Origin: RGIG1828 sp045546535
Lineage (GTDB): Bacteria; Bacillota; Clostridia; UMGS1810
Assembly: GCA_045546535.1 (NCBI GenBank)
Contig: JAZQDA010000057.1
Location: 1 to 64,000 of the forward strand
Reading direction: 5' to 3'
Length of the DNA stretch: 64,000 bases
In this document: positions 35,932 to 45,651 of the stretch, piece by piece
Layout of the letters: every line of letters starts with the position of its first letter
How positions within the stretch are numbered: the first letter of the stretch is position 1
Program-made: the position numbers and the translations under genes
Notes under the pieces: model-generated
What the model saw: only the letters and a program-made list of their open reading frames with translations
The model's database searches: none
What the model was told of the DNA's origin: nothing

Positions 35932-38613
35932 TTATCTGTTTTTATAAACCGTTATTGCATTAAGACCTGAAGACCAGCCTAAAACATAAACTTCATCGCC
36001 AACTTCAATATTTTCAACGCCGCCTACATAGTTTTTATTAAGATCTTTTTCAAAAACCCATACAGGAAGCGAGCTGGCACTAAAGTGATATAAAGCTCCA
36101 CCTTCGTCTACTGCTATAGCACCGTTGCTAACATAGGTTACTGTACCAAGATTTGTGTGGCGATGTACGGTACTAACTTGACTGCGTTGATCGTTCTCTC
36201 TGTCATATAGAAGTACAAGTCTTATAACTTCGCCTTTTAAATCAGTAATGACTGCAACGATATCACCAACTTTAATTTCCTGCTTGTCGGGATGAATGTT
36301 AGTTACTTCAGCATTTTTGTATTTAGAAGTAATAAAACTTGATCTTTTGAGAACATCTTTGCTCTTGAGTACATAACTCTTTGTAGTTTTTTTCGAAACA
36401 CCTTCGAGAATAATTTTAGGTTCCTCTTTTTCGGTGTCGTAGACATAACGAATGTCAGAAATAGCAATATCGTTTGCACCATCAGGACAAGAGGGGTCTA
36501 ATATGCCTCCATCATGACATATAACATGTGTTATTAAAGGATAAGAATCTCCTGTCATATACGGCATATAAGTGCTCGCTTCGCCTGCGTATACACTTGG
36601 AACAGTGTATGTTCCTCTGCCATCATCAAAGAATGCTTCTCTTATTGAGTTAGTTGTAACAAAACTGTTCTCATCGACTGATTCAACTGATACAGGCGGT
36701 GCAACTATAATAGATACATTATTTGCAAAAAGAATCTTTTTGTCAAAGGTGTTGCCTCTTACATTGGCTGTAATGCCTGAACCACAATAGTAATCTACCG
36801 AATAGATAGGATATGGTACAGGGTTGCGGAATTCATCAAGAGTAGCAAGACTCATTGCATGATATACTGTTGAGACTTTGCCCTCTGCATTTACCTTGTA
36901 TGCGATAAGCTCACGGTTGTTTGTTTCGGGGAAGATTGTTTCGTACTGTGTTTTATCCAGGGTATCAGTTGAGAAGGTCATGCCTGTGGTGGTTATATTT
37001 TTAACCTTGTCAGCAAGTGGTATTGTTTCTAAAACACCTGAAGTACTGAGAATCATAACACTAGCCTCTGATTGGAAACCGTTGGTTGTGCCTTTTGCAC
37101 CAACGACATAGCCGATAGTGTAATCGGCGCCTCTTGTCCAGTATACAATTTCACCCTTTGTATTTTGATATATATTGTAGGTGTTACCGAGAACAAGGGT
37201 ATCAATGTTTTCACGAAGGTCAGCGCTGAAGACAAACTTTTTGTCGCCGCTGTAGATATATTTTTCATCTTTACCGTCTATAATGTGCTCGATACCTGTA
37301 GAGTTTACGATAGCGGTGAAGGCTTTGCCGTCTACTGACTCATAGAATTCAATAACATCGTCTTTTTTGATTTTGGTCTTTGATAATGCGGTGCCTGTGT
37401 AGTCGATAAGATTGTAGAAATCATAATCTTTGAAGTTGATTGTTCTTGTAGAATCAATAAGATCTTCTACTTTATCAAGTGCTGCATTGTAGTTTTCTGC
37501 AACGATGTTGATATATTCGTCGATAATAACAACTTCATATACAGAGTCGTCATCGTTATCTATGAGGGTAACTGTACCTGATGAAGGAAGCATCTTGTCT
37601 GCAGTTACGGGATAGAGTTCTGACATGTTATAGATAACTTTATAGTCATCACCTATTTTGAAAGTGAGAGTTTTTTCGTCTTCTAAGGTGTAGACACCTG
37701 TTGTGAAGTTGAAATCAAGGTCAGAGTTAGCAATAAATGAAATTTCTTTTATATCATCTTTGATAGCATAAAGCACAGTTTTTTGTGTGCCTGCTTTTTT
37801 GTAGAAATACTCTACTTTTCTACCAACAGAATTTGTAATAATCTCTTCACTTGCTTTTTTGTAGGTTATGCCATCAATTACAACATTACCAACAACAGCA
37901 CGGTCCTGACCCATTGAAGAAACAGCATCAGCCTCTACAATGCCTGTGCCACGGTAAATTTTGTGGTTGTAGGCAAGAAGGTCTACACCTTCCCTTGTTT
38001 CGTAGGATACGGATGTACCGTATGACGCAGGAATGAGAACCTCACACAGTGCTGTGTTTTTGAGAAGTTCCAAAAGGTCGCCTCTTAAGATAGGTGCGCC
38101 GACGACGGGCTCAATGCCATCAAAAAGGTCATTTTTTGTAGCAATCGAAAGGAACCCTGTGGGGTACCCTCCTGTAACTATTGCCATATCTCCATAGCCG
38201 AGAAGTTTAACCATTACGCTTACTGCCTGCTCTAAATATACAGGCTCGTCGGGAAGGAATTGGTCAACTGACACACCACTCATATATCCTGCATCTTTCA
38301 GAGCATAGATATATGGAGCAAAATTGTGAGATTCGGGTACATCGACAAAACTTGTAACATAGTTATTGACAGGTGCGATACCGCCAAGACGGGCTGCAAG
38401 TTCTGCGAACTCGCCACGTGTTACATAAATCGATGTGCCTGATTCAAAAAAGAGTTCGTCAGTAACTTCGAGTGCTGAGAGCATTTCGAGAGTTTCTGCG
38501 TAGAGACCGGGTTCAAATGCTTCAACCTGCTCTTCCTGAGCAAAGGTTGTTACATTTATAGAAAATATAAGAATGACAGATAAAATAAGAGCAATAATTT
38601 TATTTGTTTTCAT
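35932..38613 (-). CDS. Exported protein with N-terminal SLH repeats
   Basis: An 893-residue protein with a signal peptide (MKTNKIIALILSVILIFS, cleaved near TFA-QE). SLH-type repeats occupy about 30-205 (YVTRGEFAELAARLGG, FVDVPESHNFAPYIYALKDAGYMSG). The remaining 690 residues are beta-rich and of no family I recognise, with repeated patterns such as DNDDDSVYEVVIIDEY followed by a DKVEDL linker. The start overlaps the stop of the upstream gene by one base (TAATG) and GGAGGTG precedes it, so translation is coupled. It could be an S-layer-like scaffold for the locus; this is inference. Confidence 0.8.
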   Translation of the reverse strand: MKTNKIIALILSVILIFSINVTTFAQEEQVEAFEPGLYAETLEMLSALEVTDELFFESGTSIYVTRGEFAELAARLGGIAPVNNYVTSFVDVPESHNFAPYIYALKDAGYMSGVSVDQFLPDEPVYLEQAVSVMVKLLGYGDMAIVTGGYPTGFLSIATKNDLFDGIEPVVGAPILRGDLLELLKNTALCEVLIPASYGTSVSYETREGVDLLAYNHKIYRGTGIVEADAVSSMGQDRAVVGNVVIDGITYKKASEEIITNSVGRKVEYFYKKAGTQKTVLYAIKDDIKEISFIANSDLDFNFTTGVYTLEDEKTLTFKIGDDYKVIYNMSELYPVTADKMLPSSGTVTLIDNDDDSVYEVVIIDEYINIVAENYNAALDKVEDLIDSTRTINFKDYDFYNLIDYTGTALSKTKIKKDDVIEFYESVDGKAFTAIVNSTGIEHIIDGKDEKYIYSGDKKFVFSADLRENIDTLVLGNTYNIYQNTKGEIVYWTRGADYTIGYVVGAKGTTNGFQSEASVMILSTSGVLETIPLADKVKNITTTGMTFSTDTLDKTQYETIFPETNNRELIAYKVNAEGKVSTVYHAMSLATLDEFRNPVPYPIYSVDYYCGSGITANVRGNTFDKKILFANNVSIIVAPPVSVESVDENSFVTTNSIREAFFDDGRGTYTVPSVYAGEASTYMPYMTGDSYPLITHVICHDGGILDPSCPDGANDIAISDIRYVYDTEKEEPKIILEGVSKKTTKSYVLKSKDVLKRSSFITSKYKNAEVTNIHPDKQEIKVGDIVAVITDLKGEVIRLVLLYDRENDQRSQVSTVHRHTNLGTVTYVSNGAIAVDEGGALYHFSASSLPVWVFEKDLNKNYVGGVENIEVGDEVYVLGWSSGLNAITVYKNR

Positions 38614-41600
38614 TATTTGTCACCTCCTAATTTAGTTGCCACACAGATAATTTTTGCCACCTGTGCCCTTGTTATGTTGGAAGCAGGAGCAAAGGAACCA
38701 TCATTAAGGCCGTTGATAACGCCTGCTTTTACAAGCGAAGCAATAGCTTCTTTTGCATAATCAGATATCTGGGCGTTGTCGACAAAAGAAGTTTCGCCTT
38801 TTTCAAGCCCAACACCGATGAAGGTAAGAGCTCTTTCGAGAAGTACGACTGCATCCTGACGTGTGATTACATCATTAGGTCTGAAGGATACGCCATCACC
38901 CTTGGCAATGCCTGATGACGCCAGAGCGTTTACATAGTTTGCATACCATGCATTATCTGCTACATCGGTAAAACCAGCGTCTGCCTGTGCGTTGATACCG
39001 AATGCTGTGCAAAGAACTTTTGCAAATTCAGCTCTTGTGATAGCATCTTCGGGACGGAAGTTGCCGTTGTAACCGGAGAGAACACCGGCTTTGTTCATTG
39101 TTTGAACATAAGGATATGCCCAGTGAGTTGTTGCCATATCGTTAAATATTGATGTGGGGGCAACAACTGGCGGGGGCACTGCAGGCCCTGTAATGCTCAC
39201 CCTGTTTGAAGAAGGTCTTGATGATTCGTTTTCATCGTTTACATCAGGTTTAGGATCTTCATAGTCATCAAGTGCGTCTTCCACAGCAAGTGTAAGTGCT
39301 GCAATATCTACATAAGTTCTGCCCTTTACAATACCTGCCACAGAAGCTTTTGCTTTTGAAGATGCGGTATCATATGCAACTGAACCGAGATAGTCGAGAG
39401 CAAAACGAACATTTGTTGTGTTGGTGCTGTTTTTAACTTCACTTAAAATTATATAGTCTGTCAAATCACTAAGTGCAGTTTCAAGTCCTGAAGAACGATT
39501 GAGATGTGCCATTGCATCAGCATATTGTGATGTTATTGCCAAAAGTTTTACTGCATCTGTAGGAAGACCTTCTTTTTCGAGTTGAATCTCAAGGAAAGAA
39601 AGCATACCGTCGGATTTTGCAGAGCGTTCTGAAAGACGTTCGAGTGTAGCGGCAGCCGGGAAGAACTTGCCTTCTTCACCCATAAGTGAATTGAGATTTG
39701 AACGGTTTGCTACACCGCTAGCAAAGTCCATAATCATATCATATTCTTCAATAACTGTATTTGTTTTGTTACAAGCAGTACAAATATCTTTTGCAGAGTT
39801 GTAGAATTCACCGCAGTTGAGACATACAAACTCAAGACCGAGAGCATCGGTTGCGATTGCTTCAAAGTTTCCATATGAATAGTTAGAAAGACTTTCAAAG
39901 AGTTTGTAGAGTTTGTTATATACCATAGGAGCATTTTCAATTACTGTGCCTTCTACGGGTACGCTTATGATGCGGTACAGACCATAAGTGAGAGCATCAT
40001 GATTATCATATGAAGAAACTGCTTCGGTATCGATGAAGACATCGCCGACAAATCTATTTGCAATGAAGGAATAATCGTAAAGATAAGATTTGAGTTCTTC
40101 ATAAGTAACAGGCTGTTCAAAATGGTTTGGAACAGCGGGATTTTCTACAACACCAGTGTTTTTAACAATAAAGTTAACTACTGCAGAAGAGCCTTCAAGA
40201 GTTATTGGTGTAACACTTTCCTCAGAAGGAACAACTATTGAACCAAGACCGCGGGGGGCTAATGTGTCTTTTCTGAGAATAAGCACATTGTAGGTTTTCT
40301 CAGGGTTAAGTGAAACTGTGATATCAGAAATACCGTCCATATCACGGAAAATTACATCACTATCACCTGCAAAAACCACATAAATATCGTCATCTTCAGC
40401 ATAAAGATGAAGGTTTGCACTTCCTGAAGAATCAACAGTAAGTCCATACTGTGCACCTACTTCGATTACATTTGTTGTGATTGATACCTCTTCAGAATCG
40501 TTTTCACATTTAATAACACAGTATAATAACTTGCCTTCACTGCCGCTGGGGATAACAAAGGAAGGATCAGTGAAACTGGGTTCTGAATCGCCGTCGAAAT
40601 ACCATTCGTATGAATAGGTTTCGGGGTCGGGATAGATACCGCTCTCATTGTAGAATACAGTTACGGGAGCAGAAATTTCACAATATTCATAACCCTCAAC
40701 TATAGTTGCAGATGTGAAAAGACCAGGGGTTTTTAAAGGTGAGCCTGCATAGTAGTTTGAAAGTGTGCCGTTTGAAACAGAAATATCTGAAATTTCTTCG
40801 TCAAATACGCCACTGTCTACTAAGACATCATCTATAAACAAGTTATATTGGCCCTCTTCCACGATGAACTTAAAGCCATCTGCATCGGAGGTAACTTCAA
40901 AATCATAGGAACCTGCAAAAATCGTTGCTGCAGACGATGTGGAAACATCGGCTTTAAACATCACGGAAGAAAGTGCATGTGCAAGCGGAGTTCCCGTTGA
41001 TTCTGATGCAGTGTCGAATGAAAGTAAATAGTTATTTATCTCGTATGTAGACTGGTCATAGGACATAATAATAACTTCAGAAGAAGGATTTTCTTCAATT
41101 TCTATGACGCCTTCAGGTGTAATGGATACGCCGTCATAGTCAGAATCTGCAAGCACACTCCAAATTTTGGTTGCGCCATTTACAGAACTTGGAAGCATAA
41201 AACGAGCGTTTGCTTCAGAGGTACCCTTTGTACCTACAAGAAGCGGCTCGGTTACAACCTCATGAACAGTGATATATTCATCTGCAAATGCCCATTCTGA
41301 TGCACAGTGGTCGTGAATTGTTTCTCTGACTCTTGCCGCTGCCAAGATATTCTTGCCTATATCGGTACTTTCATTAATACGATATAAGGGCTCAGAACTT
41401 GGGGCAGTCAAGGGTGTATCACTTAAAAGAACACCCGCAGAATCACACTCAAAGAAAGCGTATTCTAACTCTTCGGGGATATTGGAAGTGGGTATCTGGG
41501 CATGAGAAGCATTTACATTAATAGTTCTTGAACTGCCTTCAACACTCATAACAGAAGAAATATTGTATGCAAAGCCAAGTGATGTAGCATAACATTTTAC

Positions 41601-42455
41601 ATTGTCAATGTTGGTTGCCGCTAAGACGAAACCATCAGTGTTGTGGTTGGCGTGTACTTGTTTGCTTATAACGAGGTTGTCATTCATATATACATCAAGT
41701 TTTCCTCGATGTTCACCATATGTGTAAACAACAACCTTATAGTCATTCCATCCTGAAGGGATAGTTAGAGTAGATGGGGTGAAAATTGCCGAGTTTCCGA
41801 AAGACAAACCGCCATCCAGGATTGAGTCCGATGAGAACTCAAGAATAACAGGAACAGAAAACTTGGCTAAGTTAGTAGAATGTGCAGTAAGAAAATAAGT
41901 GGTGCTAAAAGTTATATTACCGCTTACTGATGTATAATATTTGTTTTCTGTTTCGTGATCGGTAGCAATTGAACCGCCGTCAAGACCTGAAGCAGTAACG
42001 CCATCTTCAAAGTCAAGATCTGCTGAAGGGTGCATGAACCAAAAATTTCTTGTTCCATTCAGTGTTTCACCAGAGTTATTCATGTTCGCAATCTTAACTT
42101 CGTATGCGGGGAACACTCTGGCTGTAATATTATTGAAGCCAGGTACAACAGTTAAAATACCGTCATTTGAAAGTTGGAAACCGGAAAAATAAGTTGCATC
42201 GCCTCCGAGGGATGTGTTGGTTATACCAGTATATGCATATTCTTTGGTGGGATCATCAGGGTCCCAAGCAGTAAATGCATAGTGTAAGGGATGACCTACA
42301 ATAGGTGCTTTGTAATGCGGCTGACTGGCATTGTAAGTGCGATCAGGCTCTGTGTACTTGAACTGCATTGAAGCAGATACAGGAATCTGAATAAGGGACA
42401 TTACCATTATAATTGTAAGTGTAATACTTAAAAGTTTTGAAAATTTATTTTTCAT
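38613..42455 (-). CDS. Large exported LamG/Ig-like protein with C-terminal SLH repeats
   Basis: A 1280-residue protein: signal peptide (1-29, ending VSA-SM), an N-terminal region homologous to the neighbouring 42602-45304 protein (QFKYTEPDRTYN, then a LamG-like part with DLDFEDG and AIFTPSTLTIPSGWNDYKVV), several Ig-like segments, an alpha-helical stretch with a CLNC-x11-CTAC zinc-ribbon-like knot near 873-890, and three SLH repeats from about 1100 to the end (DMATTHWAYPYVQTMNKAGV and two more). It is likely a wall-attached glycan-binding or scaffold protein. No catalytic domain is recognised. It is translationally coupled to the downstream SLH gene. Confidence 0.82.
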   Translation of the reverse strand: MKNKFSKLLSITLTIIMVMSLIQIPVSASMQFKYTEPDRTYNASQPHYKAPIVGHPLHYAFTAWDPDDPTKEYAYTGITNTSLGGDATYFSGFQLSNDGILTVVPGFNNITARVFPAYEVKIANMNNSGETLNGTRNFWFMHPSADLDFEDGVTASGLDGGSIATDHETENKYYTSVSGNITFSTTYFLTAHSTNLAKFSVPVILEFSSDSILDGGLSFGNSAIFTPSTLTIPSGWNDYKVVVYTYGEHRGKLDVYMNDNLVISKQVHANHNTDGFVLAATNIDNVKCYATSLGFAYNISSVMSVEGSSRTINVNASHAQIPTSNIPEELEYAFFECDSAGVLLSDTPLTAPSSEPLYRINESTDIGKNILAAARVRETIHDHCASEWAFADEYITVHEVVTEPLLVGTKGTSEANARFMLPSSVNGATKIWSVLADSDYDGVSITPEGVIEIEENPSSEVIIMSYDQSTYEINNYLLSFDTASESTGTPLAHALSSVMFKADVSTSSAATIFAGSYDFEVTSDADGFKFIVEEGQYNLFIDDVLVDSGVFDEEISDISVSNGTLSNYYAGSPLKTPGLFTSATIVEGYEYCEISAPVTVFYNESGIYPDPETYSYEWYFDGDSEPSFTDPSFVIPSGSEGKLLYCVIKCENDSEEVSITTNVIEVGAQYGLTVDSSGSANLHLYAEDDDIYVVFAGDSDVIFRDMDGISDITVSLNPEKTYNVLILRKDTLAPRGLGSIVVPSEESVTPITLEGSSAVVNFIVKNTGVVENPAVPNHFEQPVTYEELKSYLYDYSFIANRFVGDVFIDTEAVSSYDNHDALTYGLYRIISVPVEGTVIENAPMVYNKLYKLFESLSNYSYGNFEAIATDALGLEFVCLNCGEFYNSAKDICTACNKTNTVIEEYDMIMDFASGVANRSNLNSLMGEEGKFFPAAATLERLSERSAKSDGMLSFLEIQLEKEGLPTDAVKLLAITSQYADAMAHLNRSSGLETALSDLTDYIILSEVKNSTNTTNVRFALDYLGSVAYDTASSKAKASVAGIVKGRTYVDIAALTLAVEDALDDYEDPKPDVNDENESSRPSSNRVSITGPAVPPPVVAPTSIFNDMATTHWAYPYVQTMNKAGVLSGYNGNFRPEDAITRAEFAKVLCTAFGINAQADAGFTDVADNAWYANYVNALASSGIAKGDGVSFRPNDVITRQDAVVLLERALTFIGVGLEKGETSFVDNAQISDYAKEAIASLVKAGVINGLNDGSFAPASNITRAQVAKIICVATKLGGDK

Positions 42456-42555
42456 ATTATCCTCCCTTTTTTAAGAAGATTCAATGTGCAAAATTTCAAG
42501 AATTTTACACTTTTATCTAAAAATCTGTTTGTAATTACATGTTTTAAAGATTAAA

Positions 42556-42586
42556 TAAGAGACGGTTACTCAGTAACCGTCTCTTA
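42556..42586 (-). terminator. Terminator after the first gene of the polysaccharide locus
   Basis: TAAGAGACGGTTACT and AGTAACCGTCTCTTA form a 14- to 15-bp stem. The minus strand continues with ATTTAATCTTT. It would limit read-through into the genes downstream, so expression within the locus is probably stepped. Confidence 0.78.
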
Positions 42587-42601
42587 ATCTAGATGCAAGT
42601 T

Positions 42602-45307
42602 TTATCTGAGGTTAACTACACTATTTACAGGAACGAGTCCATCACTAGTTAAAATAAAGAGTTTGAAATATGAAAATTCATTTATATCAGTTGCATTAAG
42701 TGTAATTTCAACATTGTGTTCAGCTGCTGCGAGAGTGCTGTTAACTACAGCAATGTTTGTAATATTGTTCCAAACAGGACTATACTGAGCAAGAATGAAT
42801 TTAACATCTTTGCCGGATGCACAAGACGCAGGAACTGTGAGTGTAACTGTAGCAGAAGTTACATCTTCTGTTATTGCTTCTATTATTGCAGCGTCAGCCA
42901 TATTTGCAACGTTGCCGTTTACAGAAAGTGTAATTGCACCGATATTAACATCACCGATTTTAGCAGGTGCAGTTTCTACAACAGCACCAGTGTAAACTTC
43001 ACCGTGATAGTAGTTTACCTTAGGAGTGATTACTGCTTTTACATATCTGCCGAGGTCATTTGCATCGGGTTCGTAACCAGCAGGAATTTCTTCCCAGTTA
43101 CCATTGATAGAATCTGAAATATAGTATTTGATTTCAGAAATATTTGCATCATCATAGAATGCACCACAGAAGAAGTCATAATCTGCTTTGATTGCTTTGT
43201 CTACTGCGGGGTTATTGATTTTTGCATTGTATGCAGTGGGTGTTTTGATTGTTACATGACCATAAGTATAATCATCAAGTTCACCCTGGAAATCGATATA
43301 TTCATTGAGTTTAGCATCTTTTGCAGGGTCAACAAGACCTACATTTCTGTTAACTGTAACTGCTTTGCCATCCACAAAGAGTGAGTATGTTGCATTGGGG
43401 AGGTCAAGGTAGAGTCTTACATGTTTCCAGCCTTCGCCAACATATACGGGTGCGCCCGAAGCGGCTCTGTCATACACATAACCAGGATTTCCGGCGAGTT
43501 CAGAAAGATAGAAACCGTCTTTCCAGTTAATTGGGGTTGACCACATTGTGTTAATTTCGCCGCCGACTTTCATCTCGTAATCGATGGCTATTGTGCCGAT
43601 TCCAGCGTTTACTTCAGTTGTAGTTACAGGACGGAATTTATATGAACTCTTTATATCACAAGTTATATAATGATTGCCTGTAGTTTCGTCTAATACAACT
43701 GTGCCGCCTTCTATAGTTACGCCGTCTTCAAAAGTTCTCTTAATTTGTTCAGAAATACGTTGGAAAGGTGAAACAAGTGCACCGTCGGTATATTTAACCT
43801 GAATAGGTTGGTTTACATATGTTATGCTGGCTGCACCAACGGGGAAGATAGTTAAATCAGGGTTTGAAACAGAAAGAATAGCCTTTCTGTTGTTACCGTT
43901 AACAGTTCTAAGAACTATTGAATCGGGGTCATTGAAATAATCTTCACATCCGCTTCTTATCTGCCAGGTAATAGAGTCAAATGAACTACCGCCTGTGATT
44001 TCGATGGGGACTTCGAAAACATCGCCTTCCATCTGAGGAGCAAAGATCCAATGTTGCTTACCGTTTTCAATAGATTTGTTGAATTGGGGTGTTTCTTTCC
44101 ATGCAATAGGCTGTGCAGGGAATTTAATCTGTACGGGGTCAGAATATACTATTTTGCTCGCATGGTTACAAAGTTCTGTTTCCTGAACATAAGCACCTGC
44201 TTTGATGAATTTGCCTTCGTGTGATTCGTCAAGTGTAAGTTCTGTAGCATTAAGACTTGTGTAAGGGCCTTCTGCTGAATCTGCAATGTAGAGTGATGTG
44301 TAAATGTCTTCAGGAATGTTGCTTGTGGGCATTGCGCATCTTAATGCAGAAGCAGTAACCTTTGAACCTACTGTGTGTGTTGCAGGAGCAGTTACGGTAA
44401 CATTATAGGGGAAACCAAGAGATGTAGAATAACATTTTACATTGTCAACACGGTCTGCGGATAAATAGAACAAATTGAGATTGGCATTGGTGTGTGTGGC
44501 ATGTGTATGGTCATCTACTATGAGTTTATCATTCATGTATATATCAAGTTTTCCTTGATTTTCACCATGTGTGTAAACAACAACTTTATAGTTATTCCAT
44601 CCTGCAGGGATGGTTGTAGTAGACGGGGTAAGAATTGCTGCGTTTCCAAACTTCAAACCAGAAGATTGCAGTGAGTCGGTTGAAAACTCAAATACAACAG
44701 GAACAGAATACTTGGGTAAGTTAGTGGTATGTGCGGCGAGAAAATAAGTGCCGTCAAATTTTATACTAGTCTGACCTTCCGTCTTTGCGTAATATCTATT
44801 TTCTGTTGTTTCATCAATTTTAATTTCACCATTTGTAAGACCTGTAGCAATGCCATCTTCAAAGTCAAGGTCTACTGAGGGGTACATGTAGTTGTAATTT
44901 TTACTTCCTATCAGTACTTCAGAAGGGTCGTTTTTGTTTGTAGCCGTAACTTTGTATGCCGGAAACACTCTGTCTGTAATACCGTTAAAATGGGGTGCCA
45001 GAGTAAAGAGACCATTGTCTGAAATCTGAGCATAAGCGGTGGAATTATACTGTGCGTCGCCACCCAAAGCTGTGTCTACATAATATTCATATGTGTATTC
45101 TTTATCGGGGGCATCCGGATCCTCAACAGTAAATGCATAGTGGTAGGGATGACCTTCAATAGGTGCTTTGTAGAAACTCTGACCGCCTACGTAAGTGGGG
45201 TCAGGCTGTGAGTACTTGAACTGTGTTGCAGCAAATGCAGGGATTGATACAGTTGAAAGTACAAATACCACTGCGATAAGTAAACTTAAAATTCTGGATT
45301 TTTTCAT
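42602..45307 (-). CDS. Exported LamG/Ig-like protein without SLH repeats
   Basis: A 901-residue protein with a signal peptide (MKKSRILSLLIAVVFVLS, cleaved near AFA-AT). The first about 300 residues are homologous to the N-terminus of the 38613-42455 protein (TQFKYSQPDPTYVGG, LGGDAQYN, DLDFEDG, then a LamG-like part with GNAAILTPSTTTIPAGWNNY). Ig-like and a second LamG-like segment follow, and a C-terminal module ends in SDGLVPVNSVVNLR. There is no SLH repeat or sortase signal, so it may be secreted or bound by partners. It is the first gene after the long leader at 45308-45620 and is probably an abundant product. Function is not known; glycan binding is inferred from the fold types. Confidence 0.8.
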   Translation of the reverse strand: MKKSRILSLLIAVVFVLSTVSIPAFAATQFKYSQPDPTYVGGQSFYKAPIEGHPYHYAFTVEDPDAPDKEYTYEYYVDTALGGDAQYNSTAYAQISDNGLFTLAPHFNGITDRVFPAYKVTATNKNDPSEVLIGSKNYNYMYPSVDLDFEDGIATGLTNGEIKIDETTENRYYAKTEGQTSIKFDGTYFLAAHTTNLPKYSVPVVFEFSTDSLQSSGLKFGNAAILTPSTTTIPAGWNNYKVVVYTHGENQGKLDIYMNDKLIVDDHTHATHTNANLNLFYLSADRVDNVKCYSTSLGFPYNVTVTAPATHTVGSKVTASALRCAMPTSNIPEDIYTSLYIADSAEGPYTSLNATELTLDESHEGKFIKAGAYVQETELCNHASKIVYSDPVQIKFPAQPIAWKETPQFNKSIENGKQHWIFAPQMEGDVFEVPIEITGGSSFDSITWQIRSGCEDYFNDPDSIVLRTVNGNNRKAILSVSNPDLTIFPVGAASITYVNQPIQVKYTDGALVSPFQRISEQIKRTFEDGVTIEGGTVVLDETTGNHYITCDIKSSYKFRPVTTTEVNAGIGTIAIDYEMKVGGEINTMWSTPINWKDGFYLSELAGNPGYVYDRAASGAPVYVGEGWKHVRLYLDLPNATYSLFVDGKAVTVNRNVGLVDPAKDAKLNEYIDFQGELDDYTYGHVTIKTPTAYNAKINNPAVDKAIKADYDFFCGAFYDDANISEIKYYISDSINGNWEEIPAGYEPDANDLGRYVKAVITPKVNYYHGEVYTGAVVETAPAKIGDVNIGAITLSVNGNVANMADAAIIEAITEDVTSATVTLTVPASCASGKDVKFILAQYSPVWNNITNIAVVNSTLAAAEHNVEITLNATDINEFSYFKLFILTSDGLVPVNSVVNLR

Positions 45308-45332
45308 TTTCTAAAACATCCTTTCAAATTAT

Positions 45333-45349
45333 TTGTTGCGTCGCAACAA
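45333..45349 (-). promoter_or_regulatory. Perfect palindrome just before the ribosome binding site
   Basis: TTGTTGCG-T-CGCAACAA is a 17-bp palindrome with 8-bp arms. It ends about 7 bp before the AAAGGA site of the exported-protein gene, so as RNA it would form a hairpin beside the site, and as DNA it could be an operator. Confidence 0.6.
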
Positions 45350-45403
45350 TTATATATATATTTAAAACAAAGCGGTTCAAATCATAACCTTTCCCAAGGA
45401 ATA

Positions 45404-45490
45404 AGGCAGTGCAGGAAGACACGGGAGTCTTTTGCCGCAAAGCGGGGAAAAGCAGATGCAGCAAACACTGCGGGCTTCCCTGTCTGCACC
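45404..45490 (-). ncRNA. Candidate structured leader element, class unknown
   Basis: A GC-richer block in an AT-rich leader. GTGCAG (45408-45413) and CTGCAC (45484-45489) can close a multi-branch structure. Inside, GGAAG/CTTCC (45413-45417 with 45475-45479), AAGAC/GTCTT (45416-45420 with 45427-45431) and CCGC/GCGG (45435-45438 with 45442-45445) can pair, some as alternatives. It lies in the predicted 5' leader of the 42602-45307 gene. I compared it mentally with cobalamin, GEMM, SAM, FMN, THF, ZTP, glycine and SRP/6S patterns and saw no match. On the plus strand it ends in CGTTTTTT, so an independent plus-strand RNA is also possible. Confidence 0.4.
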
Positions 45491-45621
45491 GTTTTTTGAG
45501 TGAGTAAAATACGCAAAAAGGTGCAAAAATAGCGGGAAAGATCTTACAGATTTGGCCATCTTTGCTTAGTTTTTATGAACTTTTCACAGATTTTATTAGA
45601 AATATCTAATATTACAGAATC

Positions 45622-45650
45622 ATTTTACAATAAACAAAGCAATATTACAA
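45622..45650 (-). promoter_or_regulatory. Predicted promoter of the surface polysaccharide locus
   Basis: TTGTAA (45645-45650) and TAAAAT (45622-45627) on the minus strand with a 17-bp spacer. The weak boxes fit a promoter that needs an activator. It would give a leader of about 310 nt. Confidence 0.55.
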
Positions 45651-45651
45651 C

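Noticed and set aside
45404..45490. Known riboswitch, SRP RNA or 6S RNA
   Set aside because: None of the conserved cores I know (GEMM, cobalamin, SAM, FMN, THF, ZTP, glycine, SRP GGAAG loop context) can be placed; a formal covariance search is needed.
45377..45559. A 60-codon minus-strand reading frame
   Set aside because: It has no ribosome site, an unlikely composition rich in Cys, Phe and Pro, and covers the structured leader element, so I treat it as chance.
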